Shown piece after piece: positions 48,590 to 60,700 of a stretch of 64,000 nt of DNA. Origin of the DNA: Warburgia ugandensis (lineage: Eukaryota > Streptophyta > Magnoliopsida > Canellales > Canellaceae); assembly GCA_035236585.1 (NCBI GenBank), contig CP141130.1, forward strand, positions 34,173,501 to 34,237,500, given 5' to 3'. A program made the translations under genes and the position numbers. The notes under the pieces were generated by a model that was not told the origin of the DNA, made no database searches, and saw only the letters and a list, made by a program, of their open reading frames with translations. Every line of letters begins with the position of its first letter. Positions within the stretch are counted from its first letter, which is position 1.

Positions 48590-50040
48590 TATACCTCCTT
48601 GGTTGGAATTTCTTTTTCGAGGGATGCCGATTGTCCTTCATGAACTTCTACAGTTGGAAAATTGTAACTAGCATTTGATGGAGGTAAAGGGGCATTACAA
48701 GAATTAAGTGTAGGGGAATGAGAAACTATAATCAAACCTCCTTCACGCAACTGGCTAAATATATCCATTTTTATTTTCTCAATCAGCTCACAGTAGGCCT
48801 CCTAATCTTGAACTTTAGGTAAACTTTATGAAAGAATTTAGAAGGAACAATACCACACCTCATGCCCCTAACTCTACTAGGTGGTCCTTCTTATTGCCCA
48901 TAACCCTACACAAGATGTCATTGTTAGCACCAGTGCTGCTTAGAGTTGCCATACTTATGCTTTCTTGGGTGAGAATGTCCTACAAAATTTAATTAGAAGG
49001 ACATGATCATGTCATCAAATTAATTGCATTTAATTAATACACAAGTGGAACCACTTACAATGCAAGAATCAATTTGTACAGTAGTTTCATTTGTGAACAT
49101 TTGGCTAGTACGCCCCACCAAATGTGCCATCTTCCAAAGGATGAAGCTATCAATGGGTTCCATAGTCCCAACTTTCTTTTTCTTTCAAGCAAGCCACTAT
49201 AGTTAGAGAACAAAATATATCTAACCATAGTAACATTGATTTGAAAGGAATAAATTGTCACAGATACTTATTTTGAGCTCTTTTACATGAGCGTAGCCCA
49301 ATGTGAACAAGTGGTGTTGAATATTAGTTTCGTGCACCTTCCTTCTTCTTACACTCTTTGCTTTCACATTTGTACATACTTAATCAAGTGTAATATTCAG
49401 ATGTTATATGTAATTAATTAAATGAAACATTGTTTTACCACATACCTCAAATTCAACAGACATGTGGTTCTATACAAATGCATTCCACACGTCCTAGTCA
49501 ATGACATTAGAATAAATGGCAGACACTATGTACAGCCTTAACGGATTATTGACATATGGAGCTACATAATTGCAAACAAGGTAATTCTTCCATTTTCTCC
49601 ATTGCTCACCAGCTCCTTGTAAAGCATGCATCTTTTTCTGCTCAGATACATCAAAGGTAGTCTGCAAAGTACACAACATATTATTATATCTAAAAATAAG
49701 GTATGTTATAAATTATATAATACATATTATTAATGTTTACTTACCTTCACCATTTCCCATATTGAATCTTTTGTCGAGGATGGAACAAGTCTCCAATCAT
49801 CAATTGTGATAGAAACCATGCTTCTTACTATGGAGGTATAAGAGATTTCATTCTCACCTATATCTTGCCCCTATTGTTGTATTGGATAGTTTCTTTAATT
49901 CCCTTTGACTTTATCTTAAAAAAAATTTCCATTGTTGTTGGCCTCTACCCTTTTTCTTTTGAGTAGTGCTCATGTTGGCCTCTTGTTCATGCTCTTCATT
50001 TGGCCCATATTCTTCCTTTAGACATTGTTCTTATTCCATC
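48590..50040 (-). pseudogene. En/Spm (CACTA)-type plant transposase gene, decayed, multi-exon
   Basis: Minus-strand exon remains follow the order of the plant transposase family Ptta/En/Spm (PF03004): a basic segment STTQKKKGRGQQQWK (about 49915-50040); SMVSITIDDWRLVPSSTKDS then IWEMVK (about 49741-49890); GEQWRKWKNYLV, then DVWNAFV and HMSVEFE (about 49447-49676); KSVRRRKVHETN then LGYAHVKELK (about 49268-49380); SFILWKMAHLVGRTSQMF (about 49061-49190); DILCRVMGNKKDHLVEL (about 48840-48980); and a C-terminal IEKIKMDIFSQL segment (about 48590-48830). Introns begin GTAAG/GTATG and end AG. Three in-frame TAG codons are visible (one before GQDIGENE, two around DVWNAFV), so it is a pseudogene, though unusually legible. 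No CACTA termini were found. It lies inside the broken middle LTR. Confidence 0.8.
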
Positions 50041-50300
50041 TTTACTACAAACAAGAACATAATGATATTAGAGCAATGAGATAAAAAAGGCCATGTAATC
50101 CATCTAAAGAAAACAAATTGACATAACATAGGCAGCAAACAAACCAAAAGCAAATCAGATAAAACATGCATGAAAATAGATACATTCTAAATATAGATAT
50201 TTCTAAAATTAAACTTTCTTAAAACTAAACCTAGAAACTAACTAAACTATTTTGAAGATGCAACAACTTTAAGCGATGAAACCTAAACCTAACATAGCAG
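50041..50300. other. AT-rich spacer
   Basis: Nothing coding recognised. Probably the upstream part of the transposon or of the next LTR element. Confidence 0.3.
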
Positions 50301-50888
50301 GAATTAAACTTATCAATGAAGGGGAAACTTAAATATGGACTAACAATATAAATAAAACATGCAACTAAAACTTAAGAGGAGTGTGCATGATGCATATATT
50401 GTGTGCATGGGGATAAGAGAAAGAATGCATGAAACAATCTAAAATGGAATGCTTCAATCCTAGGACTATTGTGCATGGAGTTGTCAATATGTTCCTGCAT
50501 GAAATATAAACAATAGACAGTCAAGAAGCAGTCAAGAGGCATGGTCCTCACTTAAATTATCTAGCCTAGCCAAGATAATGAGAATTTTTGTCCTAAATTA
50601 AGAGATGAACTTAACTTAAATGCATGACATGTAAAACTACCTAATTTAGAGTTTCCTCAACTAGATTTCTGGTTACCCATAGTGGTTTCTTGAGTTGCAT
50701 GGAGCTTTAGTCAACTATAGGAAAAAGCAGATGATGTTGTACACCATGCAACGAGATTCAAGGTAGGATAAGCATACTTCCCTATATGTTAGGAGGAATA
50801 TTAGGCAAGAGTTCCTAGACTTGCTTTGACTTCATCATCCATAGGCACATAATTTTGGGGATGAAATTTTTGTAAGGGGGAAGAGTGT
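50301..50888 (+). mobile_element. 3' end of the internal region of a further LTR retrotransposon
   Basis: Ends in GGGGATGAAATTTTTGTAAG followed by GGGGAAGAG (50856-50888), a typical plant gypsy polypurine tract, directly before an LTR start. No coding frame remains upstream, and the left boundary is arbitrary. Confidence 0.6.
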
Positions 50889-53325
50889 AATACATGTAAT
50901 TTCACAATCATGATACATAAATCTATGCTTTTATAAAAAAATAAAAAGAAATAGGGTAATTATTTATTTATTAAGTGTATGTTTAAGGGTAAAAGAGGAG
51001 AATTGAATGAGCACATTGAGGAATTAAGTTAGTTTATCCCCTTGGAATTTATTGTTAAGTTGATTTGGATGCTTAGAAACAAAGTTTCCAAGAAAAAAGG
51101 AGAAATTAAATAATTGCATTAAATTGACCTTAACTGATTTTTCCAAAAGAGAAATAGAAAATTAAAACACATATTGGAGTTAAATTGAGGAATTATATAG
51201 GCCATTAATAGGTAAAAACCTTAGCCTAAATATCATCCAAAGCCCTTGGTGAAATTCCAATTAATTAGCTAAGAATTTAAAAATTAGTGTAATAATGTCC
51301 AGGGTACAATTGCAAAATGTATTCTAAATAGGATATAATTGAATAAAACAAAAATATAATAGAGGATTTAATTGAAAATACACTTAAGTGGGTGATGCCC
51401 AGTGACATGAGATCTGGACCATCCACGTGGTAGGAGGGGGAGGGGTGGTGACCCAAACCAGGGGCATCTAGCTCCCATGTGTTGGCCATTTCCCACACGC
51501 ATAAAACAACTTAGGTGTAGAAATTTTAATTACAATTTAGGTGTAAAAATTTAAATTAGGTGTAAAAATTTAAATTACAACTTAGGTTGGGAAAAAACTC
51601 CAACCATTAACAAAGTGGAGAAGGAAGAACCAGGGGAGAGGAAGGGGCTAAGTGAGCGAGTAAGGAGTGGAGAAACCAAAGGAGAGGAGGAAAGATACCA
51701 TTATAGGAGCATGGGCGAGTTGGGACATTGAAGCTCCTGCTTGAGTTAAACCTCCATATAGAGGGTAGAAAACCCTGCAACTCAATGAAGATAGTTAGAA
51801 ATCTTGCCATCCAAACTTCTCTATCAAGTAGGGGTTTCATTTTGGAAGAATTCCTAATGTAGGTTTTTTGTTTAGCCATGATAAAAAGATAAGTTTTCTT
51901 AAGGACTTATGAAGAATTACATGCTATTGGTTCAGCACATTTCCATGTTGTTTACCTCCTTAAGATTTCGCTGTTAATATCGAATTCATGATATTTCTAA
52001 GTTGGTTTGAATGCATGAATGTATGTTATCCATCATAGAAGTATTCTTGACACATAATGCACTTAGAAGTGATGAAGGTTGGAGAATCACTCCTGACCTG
52101 TCTCCATTTCCAACAAGCACATGGTTTTCAATGCTTGCTCATTTGGCTTGATTGAACATGAATTTGCTACAAAATCTCAATTTCTTAAAGTAATTATGGC
52201 ATCTTTAACAATGAAAATGATTTGGATCCTACCATTCTTTATTAGAAATCAAAATTCTCATCTAGTTATTCATGCTCTGCATATGGTATTGCATACAATG
52301 AAAAGAGGGAACGTTCATGTTCTTGAACATCCCAGAAATCCATCACCCTTGACAAATTCCTTTCTAGGTTATTTTTGTTAGTGATTAAACTTTGAATTGT
52401 TATGGAAAAGTTTGAGTTTTCACTGGTTAAATTTTGTATTTTGGTGCTACAAGGTAAAATAGGGACTAGGTGCACCATGCTTCCCTGCATGCAGAAGCAA
52501 GCAGATGGCCCCCCAATTCCCCTCTAAAACTTGCAAATTTTGACAATGAATGTTGACGTGATAAAACTTGGGTCTTCAAGATCATTTAATGCTTAACAAT
52601 TGTAGGTGAAATGCCCCACAAAAAAAAGTCTACAAATCTACTGGTTTGAGAGACCTTTACAAGGAGAAAACAATACTACTTTTCATGCATGATGCATGTA
52701 GAAAACAATGCATTTTCTACTACTTGCTTGGTTTTCTTGAACATGAATGTGAAATGGGTAGTATTTATAGGTAAAACAACAACAAAGGGGATTGCATCTA
52801 GAGATGAAGTGTAAACAATGTTTTGTTTCCTACTCGAGTTACATAGGAAAAAACCATGCAAAATTCTAACCTCTAAATGCAAGTTAAAGGGTTGAAATTT
52901 AACATTTTTAAGAGATTTGGATAATAAGTACTTGATGTTAGAAACAAGATTTTGTGGTTCAAGCTAGTTTTGCATTTTATTTAGCAATGCTTAAACTAAC
53001 ATGGTGCTGGAAATCTGTATTATGTGGATAAAAATCTCAAACTATGAATAACTTAATAAGGGAACTTCAGAATAACTAAGTTCCCAATTGTACTGGAATT
53101 CAAGAAACCTTAACCTCTTTTGTGTTGGAAATATTAGAAATGAAAGAAAACCAAATATTGAAAGGCATTGAATTTGATATGCTTATATACACCATGACTA
53201 CTAGAAAAGTCAAGTGGGGATGATGATACTTGGAATTCTCGAGTTCACAAAATTCCAATTTCTGGAATTTCAAGGAGATAAGGTACATTGTCCTGGAATT
53301 TCTAAGTCAGCTCAATGCCTATTTT
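50889..53325 (+). repeat. LTR of the further retrotransposon, right end unclear
   Basis: Starts TGTAATACATGTAATTTCAC after the polypurine tract. It differs from the LTR 1-3 family. Similarity to LTR 1 begins at about 53326, so this LTR may be truncated there. It includes a GGTAGGAGGGGGAGGGG stretch near 51430. Frames at 51607-51879 (minus) and 52121-52381 (plus) resemble nothing known. Confidence 0.5.
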
Positions 53326-53887
53326 ACCTTGTAATGGTCTACAATGTCTCAAATTTGAAGAATTAGAGTAGAACGATGAATAAGTAGAATGTGAGAGCAG
53401 CTATGGAGTTTGAAATTTCAAAAGATGAAGAATTTCTAGTATCTAAATGGCGAGCCTTGTAACCTTATATTAGCTTTGTAATTTAGTGGAGAATGCAAAC
53501 GTATATCTACTCTCATGTTGTGGATTCATTTGTATTTTATGGCATATGTTGGGGTATGGTTGTGACTGGAGGTTTTGGGAAGTGATATGTTCTGTGATTT
53601 TGTTTCAAAGCAATGAAATTTTTTTGTATTATTTATCAAGTGTTGCAAGCATGCATCAAATGAGCATATGTTTGAAAAATAGAGAAAACTCTATCGAATT
53701 TTTGGTAAAAATGAGACACTCATTTCATTGTAAAATCCTTGTGTTTTGTGTAAAAATGACAGTCTAAATTTTCAAAATTTTTTTTTTTTAATTTTGCTGT
53801 TTTGTTTTCGAAATGAATTTCAAACAAGGGATATCCCGAATTTCAAAATAATTTTTAAAAAGTATTTTGAGAACTTGAGGTGTCACA
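53326..53887 (+). repeat. LTR 2 of the complex, 3' part
   Basis: Matches 45060-45646 of LTR 1: TGTCTCAAATTTGAAGAATTAG, GAGAGCAGCTATGGAGTTTG, TTTGTATT near 53530, and the final GTATTTTGAGAACTTGAGG followed by TGTCACA. It ends in CA at 53887, just before a good PBS. Confidence 0.75.
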
Positions 53888-53890
53888 GTT

Positions 53891-53903
53891 TGGTATCAGA
53901 GCT
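53891..53903 (+). other. Primer binding site of the second internal region
   Basis: TGGTATCAGAGCT, complementary to the initiator-Met tRNA 3' end, three bases after the LTR end. It is far better preserved than the site at 45652. Confidence 0.88.
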
Positions 53904-54812
53904 CAATTCAATCTACTTACAACTAGTCACAATGAGAAGTTATTAAGAATCCACAAAACAAGGAGAGTACTCTTTATGAAAGTAAGAAGAAGAGATAGTA
54001 TCTTATGGAGTAGCATGATTTTTGGAGGAAACAATCAGAATGTCAGAGTACAAGAGCTAATATCGTTAAATGAATTCATCTGTATGTGATGGAAGATCCA
54101 TTTTCATGGATGACGATCTCTAGAGAGTTTAAGTTCTAACTTGGATAATGACTAATGAGCTTTGGAGAGTACAACAACTATAGTATAATACTAAGTTATG
54201 AATCATTATATAAAAGATAAGGAGATAGTTAAAGTAGTGGAAACCTCTTGAAACTAGGAGAGTTATAGAATTAGTCTGAATACATAGAGGAGACTTACAA
54301 ATGAAAATTTTGAGGGGTTATGGAAGATCAGTAACAAAAATTTTAGCTAGGAAATGTGATAAGGTTGAAGTAGAGCAGATAAAATAATTATAACAGTAAT
54401 CTAAGTCTGAATAATGAATTTAGACCAACTTAGCCAAATAAGCATAACTTTATTTAGTAAAATATAGTTAGAGAAGAATGAGAATGGGACAAAGAAATAA
54501 CCATTGTGAAGAAATTATAATTCTAACAAATAGGTGAGAAATAGTTACAGTCAAAACTTTCAAAGATTAGTAACTGAATATATATAGAGAGAAGTGAGAA
54601 ATAGGAAAGGAAATCCTTGGCTAAACTAAATCATGAAGTCATTATAGCTTAGATCATAACTTAAAAATTGAGATTAATAAATATATGAAAAGAATATCCA
54701 TCCAGAGTTGTTGGTGGATGATATCAAGAAAATTTGGGGAATGAAATGCATTTAGAATTACCGAGAAATGATGTGGAAAAATTTCAAGGATGAAATTTCT
54801 ATGAGGAAAGAA
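53904..54812 (+). mobile_element. Second internal region of the complex, non-coding
   Basis: Homologous to 45664-46878 but about 300 bp shorter. The phrase AACCATTGTGAAGA jumps directly to AATTATAATTCTAAC, while the first copy has the extra DNA of about 46280-46590 between them. It ends in a polypurine-like AATTTCTATGAGGAAAGAA before LTR 3. No protein is coded; the 53880-54089 frame crosses the PBS. Confidence 0.75.
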
Positions 54813-57800
54813 TGTAACAACCTCAAATTTTGAGTTAATTACTAGGTAATTATCACATATTTTAGTTGTAATAGACTTGAAAATTGAATTCCTTGAAAAT
54901 TGAATATCAAGGAAGTGACCCCCATAAAAGCTCAAATTTTGGATTTGAAACTACTAAAAATGAAAACTAAGTGCAAGATGATTCCAACGACACTAATTTT
55001 ACATGAAACAGAGATAGGGGTGGAAAATTCCCAAAATTTCACTAATTTAGGGGCCTCCAAATTGATAACGACACTCCCTGTCATTTGCTTGTAAGCTACA
55101 TTAGACATGCCACACGAGGAGAGGCACGACACGTAGGCAGACGACTACCACGCGTCAAACCTATTCCCTTGTGTTAAGCAATGTCCCATAGTGAGACAAA
55201 ATTGAGGGGAAGGCCAGAGGAAAAGGAGAAAACCGATGTCCACCCCCTTCTCTAATTTTCCCCCCTCTCACAAGTGAGCTCCCCTTCGTTCAAACCCCCT
55301 CTATCACCTTCATCGCCTCACCAGTGCAACATAACCCCAAAAACTCTCCTATTCTTCCTTTCCCACTAACACGACAACCGAATTGAGTAAAACGTCAGCT
55401 GTTGCAAACTCTTTTCCCCTATTTCTAGCACAATGGAAAATGAAGCGCTCTTGTCAGATCTGGGCTCTGCAGATCTCCTCTTCCCTCTGCTCTCCTCCCA
55501 CCAACATAGGCCAACTGCCCATGCTAGTTCGATAATCCCTTCCTCCTTCCCTCTCGGCTTCGCCTCCTCTGGCCAGTGTTGCCCAACTGGTGCGCCAATC
55601 TTGCACCCATTTCCCCTTCTTTGTTTCCCTCAGTCGGGGTCCCCTAAGGGCTATTTGCCCAGCATATTAGTGCACACACCCTGGCCACCCTCCCTCTATT
55701 CCTCACCTATGTTACCCTCTTCCTCTGGCGAGTTAGGGCAGGATGACTCACCATGTCACCTGCTCCAGACTCGTCTCGGTGAACCGAGTTGACACCGTGA
55801 GCCCCACCACAACCCCTTAACATTGACCCCTTATTCTACCCAATTGAGGAAGGATTTCATAGATTCGAGAGAACCATCGCAATGCTTGCAATGCAAGGAA
55901 CAAGACCCATCTGTCTGTTCATTGATTAGAGAAGATCTGACTGTTGATCTTCATTAGACCCTTGATTGGACCAGATTGCTAGATCTGTGATTGATTTCAC
56001 CATCCATCAAGATCTAATCACTGATATATTTTGAATGATGGATCTGTGATTGATTTTGATGATCTTTCCATGCTCCGACTATTGATCTGCCTCCAAATGG
56101 CAGATCTGAACTGATCCCAATCACTCATAGTGATCTAACCATTGATCTGTCTCTAAAAGTCAGATCTGTACTAGATAGGAGCTCCCCTTTAGGTCTAGAT
56201 GTTGTTTTCACATCAGACGACCTGATATGAGATCAGATCTAATGCTTCATCTCTATCTAACCTTATATTAGCAAACAGGCTCCTAGATCTATACTTGATT
56301 CAAGTATTCATTCTGATCTTACCATAGATGTATCACCAAACCCCTAGAATAACAATATATCTAGCCCATTCCTAAGATCTGACCTTTGATTGACCATCCA
56401 ATGACAAATCTGTGAGAGTAGGCACCACATCTTTTCCTATTCTGTAGTGTTCCACGGTTGGAGCTATAGATCAGCGTATCTTTACTTTACTGGTACCCTA
56501 ATCAGTGACAGAGACACGATCGGAGCCATCCATCTATGGATTGATGGTGGAGCCTATGTAATGGTCAATCAAATGATCGAGCTAAAGGAGGTACACCCTA
56601 GAATCGAGGATAAGTGTCATACAAGGTAGGTGGATTAGGATTGCTATTTTGGAAAGTTTCATAATTGCCATATTTTTATATGAATGGTTAAATACAGATG
56701 ATGATTTGCAAAGTATTGCCTTTCATAATTAAAATTATGGAAGCATGTGATTAATTTAAAAGTTATGTGTGATACCTTCTAAATTATCAAAAAAATTAGA
56801 AATGCAATGACTAATTTAACTAGAACATGTTACTCTAACCCTAGTTGTAATGCCCAAACAAAAGATTGGGAACTGTACTCATTGACTGGAACTTAGCATG
56901 TATACATTTGGCAGATGTTGATAATACTTAGAAACATGATGTACATGTTGATTAGCTACATATGTGAAATGAACTTAAAACATTTTTTTATCCCACTTAT
57001 AACATCAAGACAAATGAGTAACCAGGATGCCTTCCTTGAATTGAAGTTATTCTTACACCAAGCGGACATTGTAATACCTTAAACAAGGTTTGATCCTACA
57101 CGAACTATTGAGACATAAGGCTTTGTATATTGATACTATGATATTTGGAATGCCTAAATAGTGTGAGATGTTAATCAGCATATCAACAATAAGGTAAAGA
57201 TTTCAGAGTAACTCACAAGGTGTTGAACTATAGGAAGACCTAAGAAAGTGTGCTAGAAGGTGTCATATTTATAATTTAATGGCTCAAGAATGATGAAATG
57301 ATTCACATTTAAACTAGGAAAAAATATTTTAAATGCCATGGACATGCAATAAATATTTACGAGCCATGACCTTAAGGTGTAACATGTGTATCTTTATTGA
57401 TAAAGGCTTGTATCGCCAGTTTAAAACCACTTTTGATGATATGAAGAATGTAAAACCACTTTTGGACTAAACAAAATGAAGGGCAAGAAGGTAATTTGCC
57501 CATAGGTGATAAATTACCATATTGGCCTTAGGTTAGAATTTTTAACAATTTGGAAAACTAAGTAGTTCTATGAATGAAACCTCTTATGCTAACTAATTTA
57601 GGCACAACCACCAAAGTCTTAGACTATGCCAAAGCCTCATAAGCCCTTGAACCATACATCATTTCCTTGGGTCTTTTTAGCTTGGACTTGAAAAGTTTCA
57701 TAACCTAACTACTAATGTCATAGGGCACTACAACTTAGTCTTATTATAGAAGATTGTCTACAATTAAATTGAAGAACATCCCTCCCTAAGCTAAGACTTG

Positions 57801-58559
57801 TATGATGTGATCATTTTACTTTTAGTCTTACCAACCTATGTTCAATTGAAATATAACTTTGGGTAACTACGAGCTTTGCATACTCGATGGCCTCAACTCC
57901 AGAAACTCAACATCACTAGGACACTGAAATGGCAATTAGGAGAGTACCCAGTTAAATCACGAGACCAAATATGAGATAATCATCATTAATAATTGTAGAA
58001 AAATGGACAATTGGTAAGATGGTTCTCAAATTCAATAGAATCATAATTAGCACTAAAGGACTATTAGATTGAGGTGGAATAATAAACACATCAAGACAAA
58101 AAAAATAGGTACTCAAATGTTGAAGTGAAAATGAAGGCACTCGTTCACGTGAGAAAATCATGTGGTCCATGAACTTCATAAATAAGATAATATCATTTAA
58201 AGTCATCACAATGGGTTGATAGCAGATTTAACAAAATAATTCACATGACCAAACATAGGATGGAAGTGCATGGCACTCCATCACCTTTATGATTTGAACC
58301 AATGGCTTCAAGGAATGGGCCAAGGGCCAGAAACATTGTTTACAAGGACACTTGGCAAACACCACTAGTGTGGTGGTGAGCCCTGAGATTTTAGGTTTGT
58401 TTTATTAGCCATTGGTTTTGGCTTTGTTGATACTTAGGTAGGTGCTCTATGAGCAGTTGTAATCCCTGATGATTTTGGATTTAATCAATGCTTTTGGCAA
58501 GCACTCCACAAGTGGCCATAAGTCCTGATGGATGAGGTTTTGTTGATATTTAGGTAAGC

Positions 58560-58700
58560 GCTTGAGGTCATGGGTTGAAGGAATGGAAGTAGCCTCTTGC
58601 AAAATGCAAGGTAGGGCTGTGTACTTTAGGCCCTTGTGGTCTGCCCATTCCCCAGACCCCGCATAGGCGACAGCTTTGTGCACTAGGGCTGCCTTGCTGT
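58560..58700 (+). repeat. SINE-like repeat
   Basis: Contains a degenerate B-box-like GGTCATGGGTTGAAGG, then GGAAGTAGCCTCTTGCAAAA, TGCAAGGTAGGGCTGTGTAC, GGCCCTTGTGGTCTGCCC, CCCCAGACCCCGCATAGG and GTGCACTAGGGCTGCC. This is the layout of a widespread tRNA-derived plant SINE body. The A-box end and 3' tail cannot be delimited by eye. A shorter copy is at 41390-41480. Confidence 0.55.
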
Positions 58701-59104
58701 ACAAGCAACTATAAGTCCTTGTGGATATAGATTTCATCAATGTTTTAGGCAGGCACTCTAGGAGTGTCCTAAGTCCCTTATCACTCGATGGGAGAACTGA
58801 GTTAGAGTGCTACAAGTCCTGGAGACCCTAGGCTAGGAGGTTTAGTCACTGACCTCTAATATGATATTGATAATAGCCCTACAATTGAGATAATAGGCAG
58901 TAGGAGTACCTTCTCATGGGGTAGTGCTCTGAGAGGTAGCCGAGTAGTCCCTATGAGGTTTGATGAGTCATAGTTCGTGTAGGTATCCACGAGCAAATGC
59001 AGAGACCACGGTAGTCACTAGTGGGTGATGGTAGGTCCCTACAAGCATATGTGTCAATGTGTTATTAGCATGCTGAGCATGCCGGTCATTCTTAAGTGTT
59101 TAGA

Positions 59105-59225
59105 AAATGGTCCAGGTGGTAGGATGATATGCCACTAATGGTCTCGGTGGTAGGATGATATGCTACTAATGGTCCTGGTGGTAGGACGATATGCCATTGA
59201 TGGTCCCTGATGGTAGGGCTGTATA
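59105..59225 (+). repeat. 34-bp tandem repeat, about 3.5 copies
   Basis: Units of GGTGGTAGGATGATATGCCA followed by CTAATGGTC, with small changes. LTR 1 has about two copies at the matching place (43895-43960), so copy number differs between LTRs. Confidence 0.85.
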
Positions 59226-59821
59226 TTGCTGTGATATGGAGAGATTAGTTTTCCACAACAATGTGGGCATGGATTTGTGCATTTCAAATTGAGGGCTATG
59301 TGCCTTGGTTCAACTTGATTAGATTTGAACACACTGATTTGACTCATTTCTCAGTTTCTTTCAAACCTTATGAGTGGTTTGAAATCATCAGTCTTTGTGG
59401 ATCTTTATTGCATATATGTTGATCACTTTAGATGTAAGAAGAACATACTTTTTGATGTAGTTACTTTTTCTAGAATTCCATGCACTGGAATTTGTTTTGA
59501 GTATTGTACATAACTTAAGACTTCATTGACATTTTAGATACTTGTAATATAATTGTTCTAAGTTATTTGGATCAATGTGACTTTAATTGTGACTGTATGG
59601 TAGATCTTATGGCATGTATCTCTAACCATTTTTAGGTTAAACAACTATTATTTTACACATATGTGAAGGTTTTCTTAGTAACACCTAGAACAATGTTGGC
59701 GAGTTTTAAATCTACTAAAAAATATTAGCACTTTGATCCTATTTTCAAAAACAAGGAAATTTCTATTGTTTTCTAAATTAAAATGAATAAAAGATTGAAA
59801 AAGAAAGCTCGAGATGTTATA

Positions 59822-60700
59822 GATTAGATCATTGATCTATGCTATCCTTCTTCCAGCACGAGGTGGAGATAGGCCACTATCCTCATGACTGTTCCACCTC
59901 AAATCCAATGGTTAGTGCACCTCTGATCATTGCTATTTCAAAAGGGTATGGTCGTTTGATGGTGGTGTAGGTGATGAATGGCTCAGATATCATATTTGAG
60001 GTGTTTCCTGTCTATGCATGATGTAGATCGGTAGCTTTGTTCACTGACTCCACAAGTGATCGGTGGTCAAGGTTTGCAAGTTTCTAAAGAAGTTCTCATG
60101 GTGACATCCTCCCTCCCGCAGTCTCTCTCTTTCCTCTTCTCCCTCTTCTTCCTTTTCTTCCTCTCTTCTTCTTCTTCTCCTCCTCCTTTTTTCTCTCTTC
60201 ATTCTCCCCTCCTCAGTTCTATTAGGTTTAGCCTGTTTGAGAACATATCATATGATTTGTTTAGTCACATCACTTAACAAGGGAGCATTCCATTATAAAA
60301 TGGCCCCCGTCCTTTTACCCTCTAGTTAATTATATATATGTTATAGATTAAAGCATAATGATTTCCCATTTCTAACATCATTATTTTAGTCAAAGGGCAT
60401 TATCAACGATGATTTTCTAACATATCATGACTGTCCAATCAAATTTATGTAGGTGGGGCCCACTAGTGAAATTATAAAATTGCCTTTGCGAGAAAAATCA
60501 CAACTTCTAAACTCCAATTTTAGCAAACTTAGTGTCAGTGGATTATTTTTGTCAAGTACAATCCAAATATATGCTAGGAGGCTTGGTCTAGCACTACTAT
60601 TGTTCTCATCCAAAGTTCCATCTACCATGAATTGGTTTTCCTTCTAACCAATTTTTTCAAACCTGAGAGATTATAAACAATTTACAATGTCTCAGCAAGC
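59822..60700 (-). repeat. LTR-derived sequence related to the 39.7-41.4 kb piece
   Basis: Contains a pyrimidine-rich block (60105-60215), a GGGGCCCACTAG phrase and CCAATTTTAGCAAACTTAGTG (about 60512-60533), in the same order as at 40738-41220. A segment near 60660-60700, in reverse complement, resembles the GCTTGCTGAGACATT block of LTR 1. Frames at 60056-60277 and 60425-60647 are incidental. Confidence 0.4.

Larger units (their letters stand above)
54813..59821 (+). repeat. LTR 3 of the complex (about 5.0 kb including insertions)
   Basis: Starts TGTAACAACCTC and ends near GAGATGTTATA at 59821. The first 1.9 kb matches LTR 2, and the part from about 56697 matches LTR 1 (from 42483). Relative to LTR 1 it has roughly 700 bp of extra DNA in about 57430-58380 and a SINE-like segment. 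The C-rich block (55230-55800) contains a 119-codon frame (55433-55792) that is not conserved in LTR 2. 55900-56420 is dense in GATCTG/GATTGAT phrases. Confidence 0.65.

Noticed and set aside
50889-53887. Reading 50889-53887 as one intact LTR of the second element in the triple-LTR complex
   Set aside because: Its start does not resemble LTR 3 at 54813, and similarity to LTR 1 appears only from about 53326, so a separate truncated LTR plus the tail of LTR 2 fits better.
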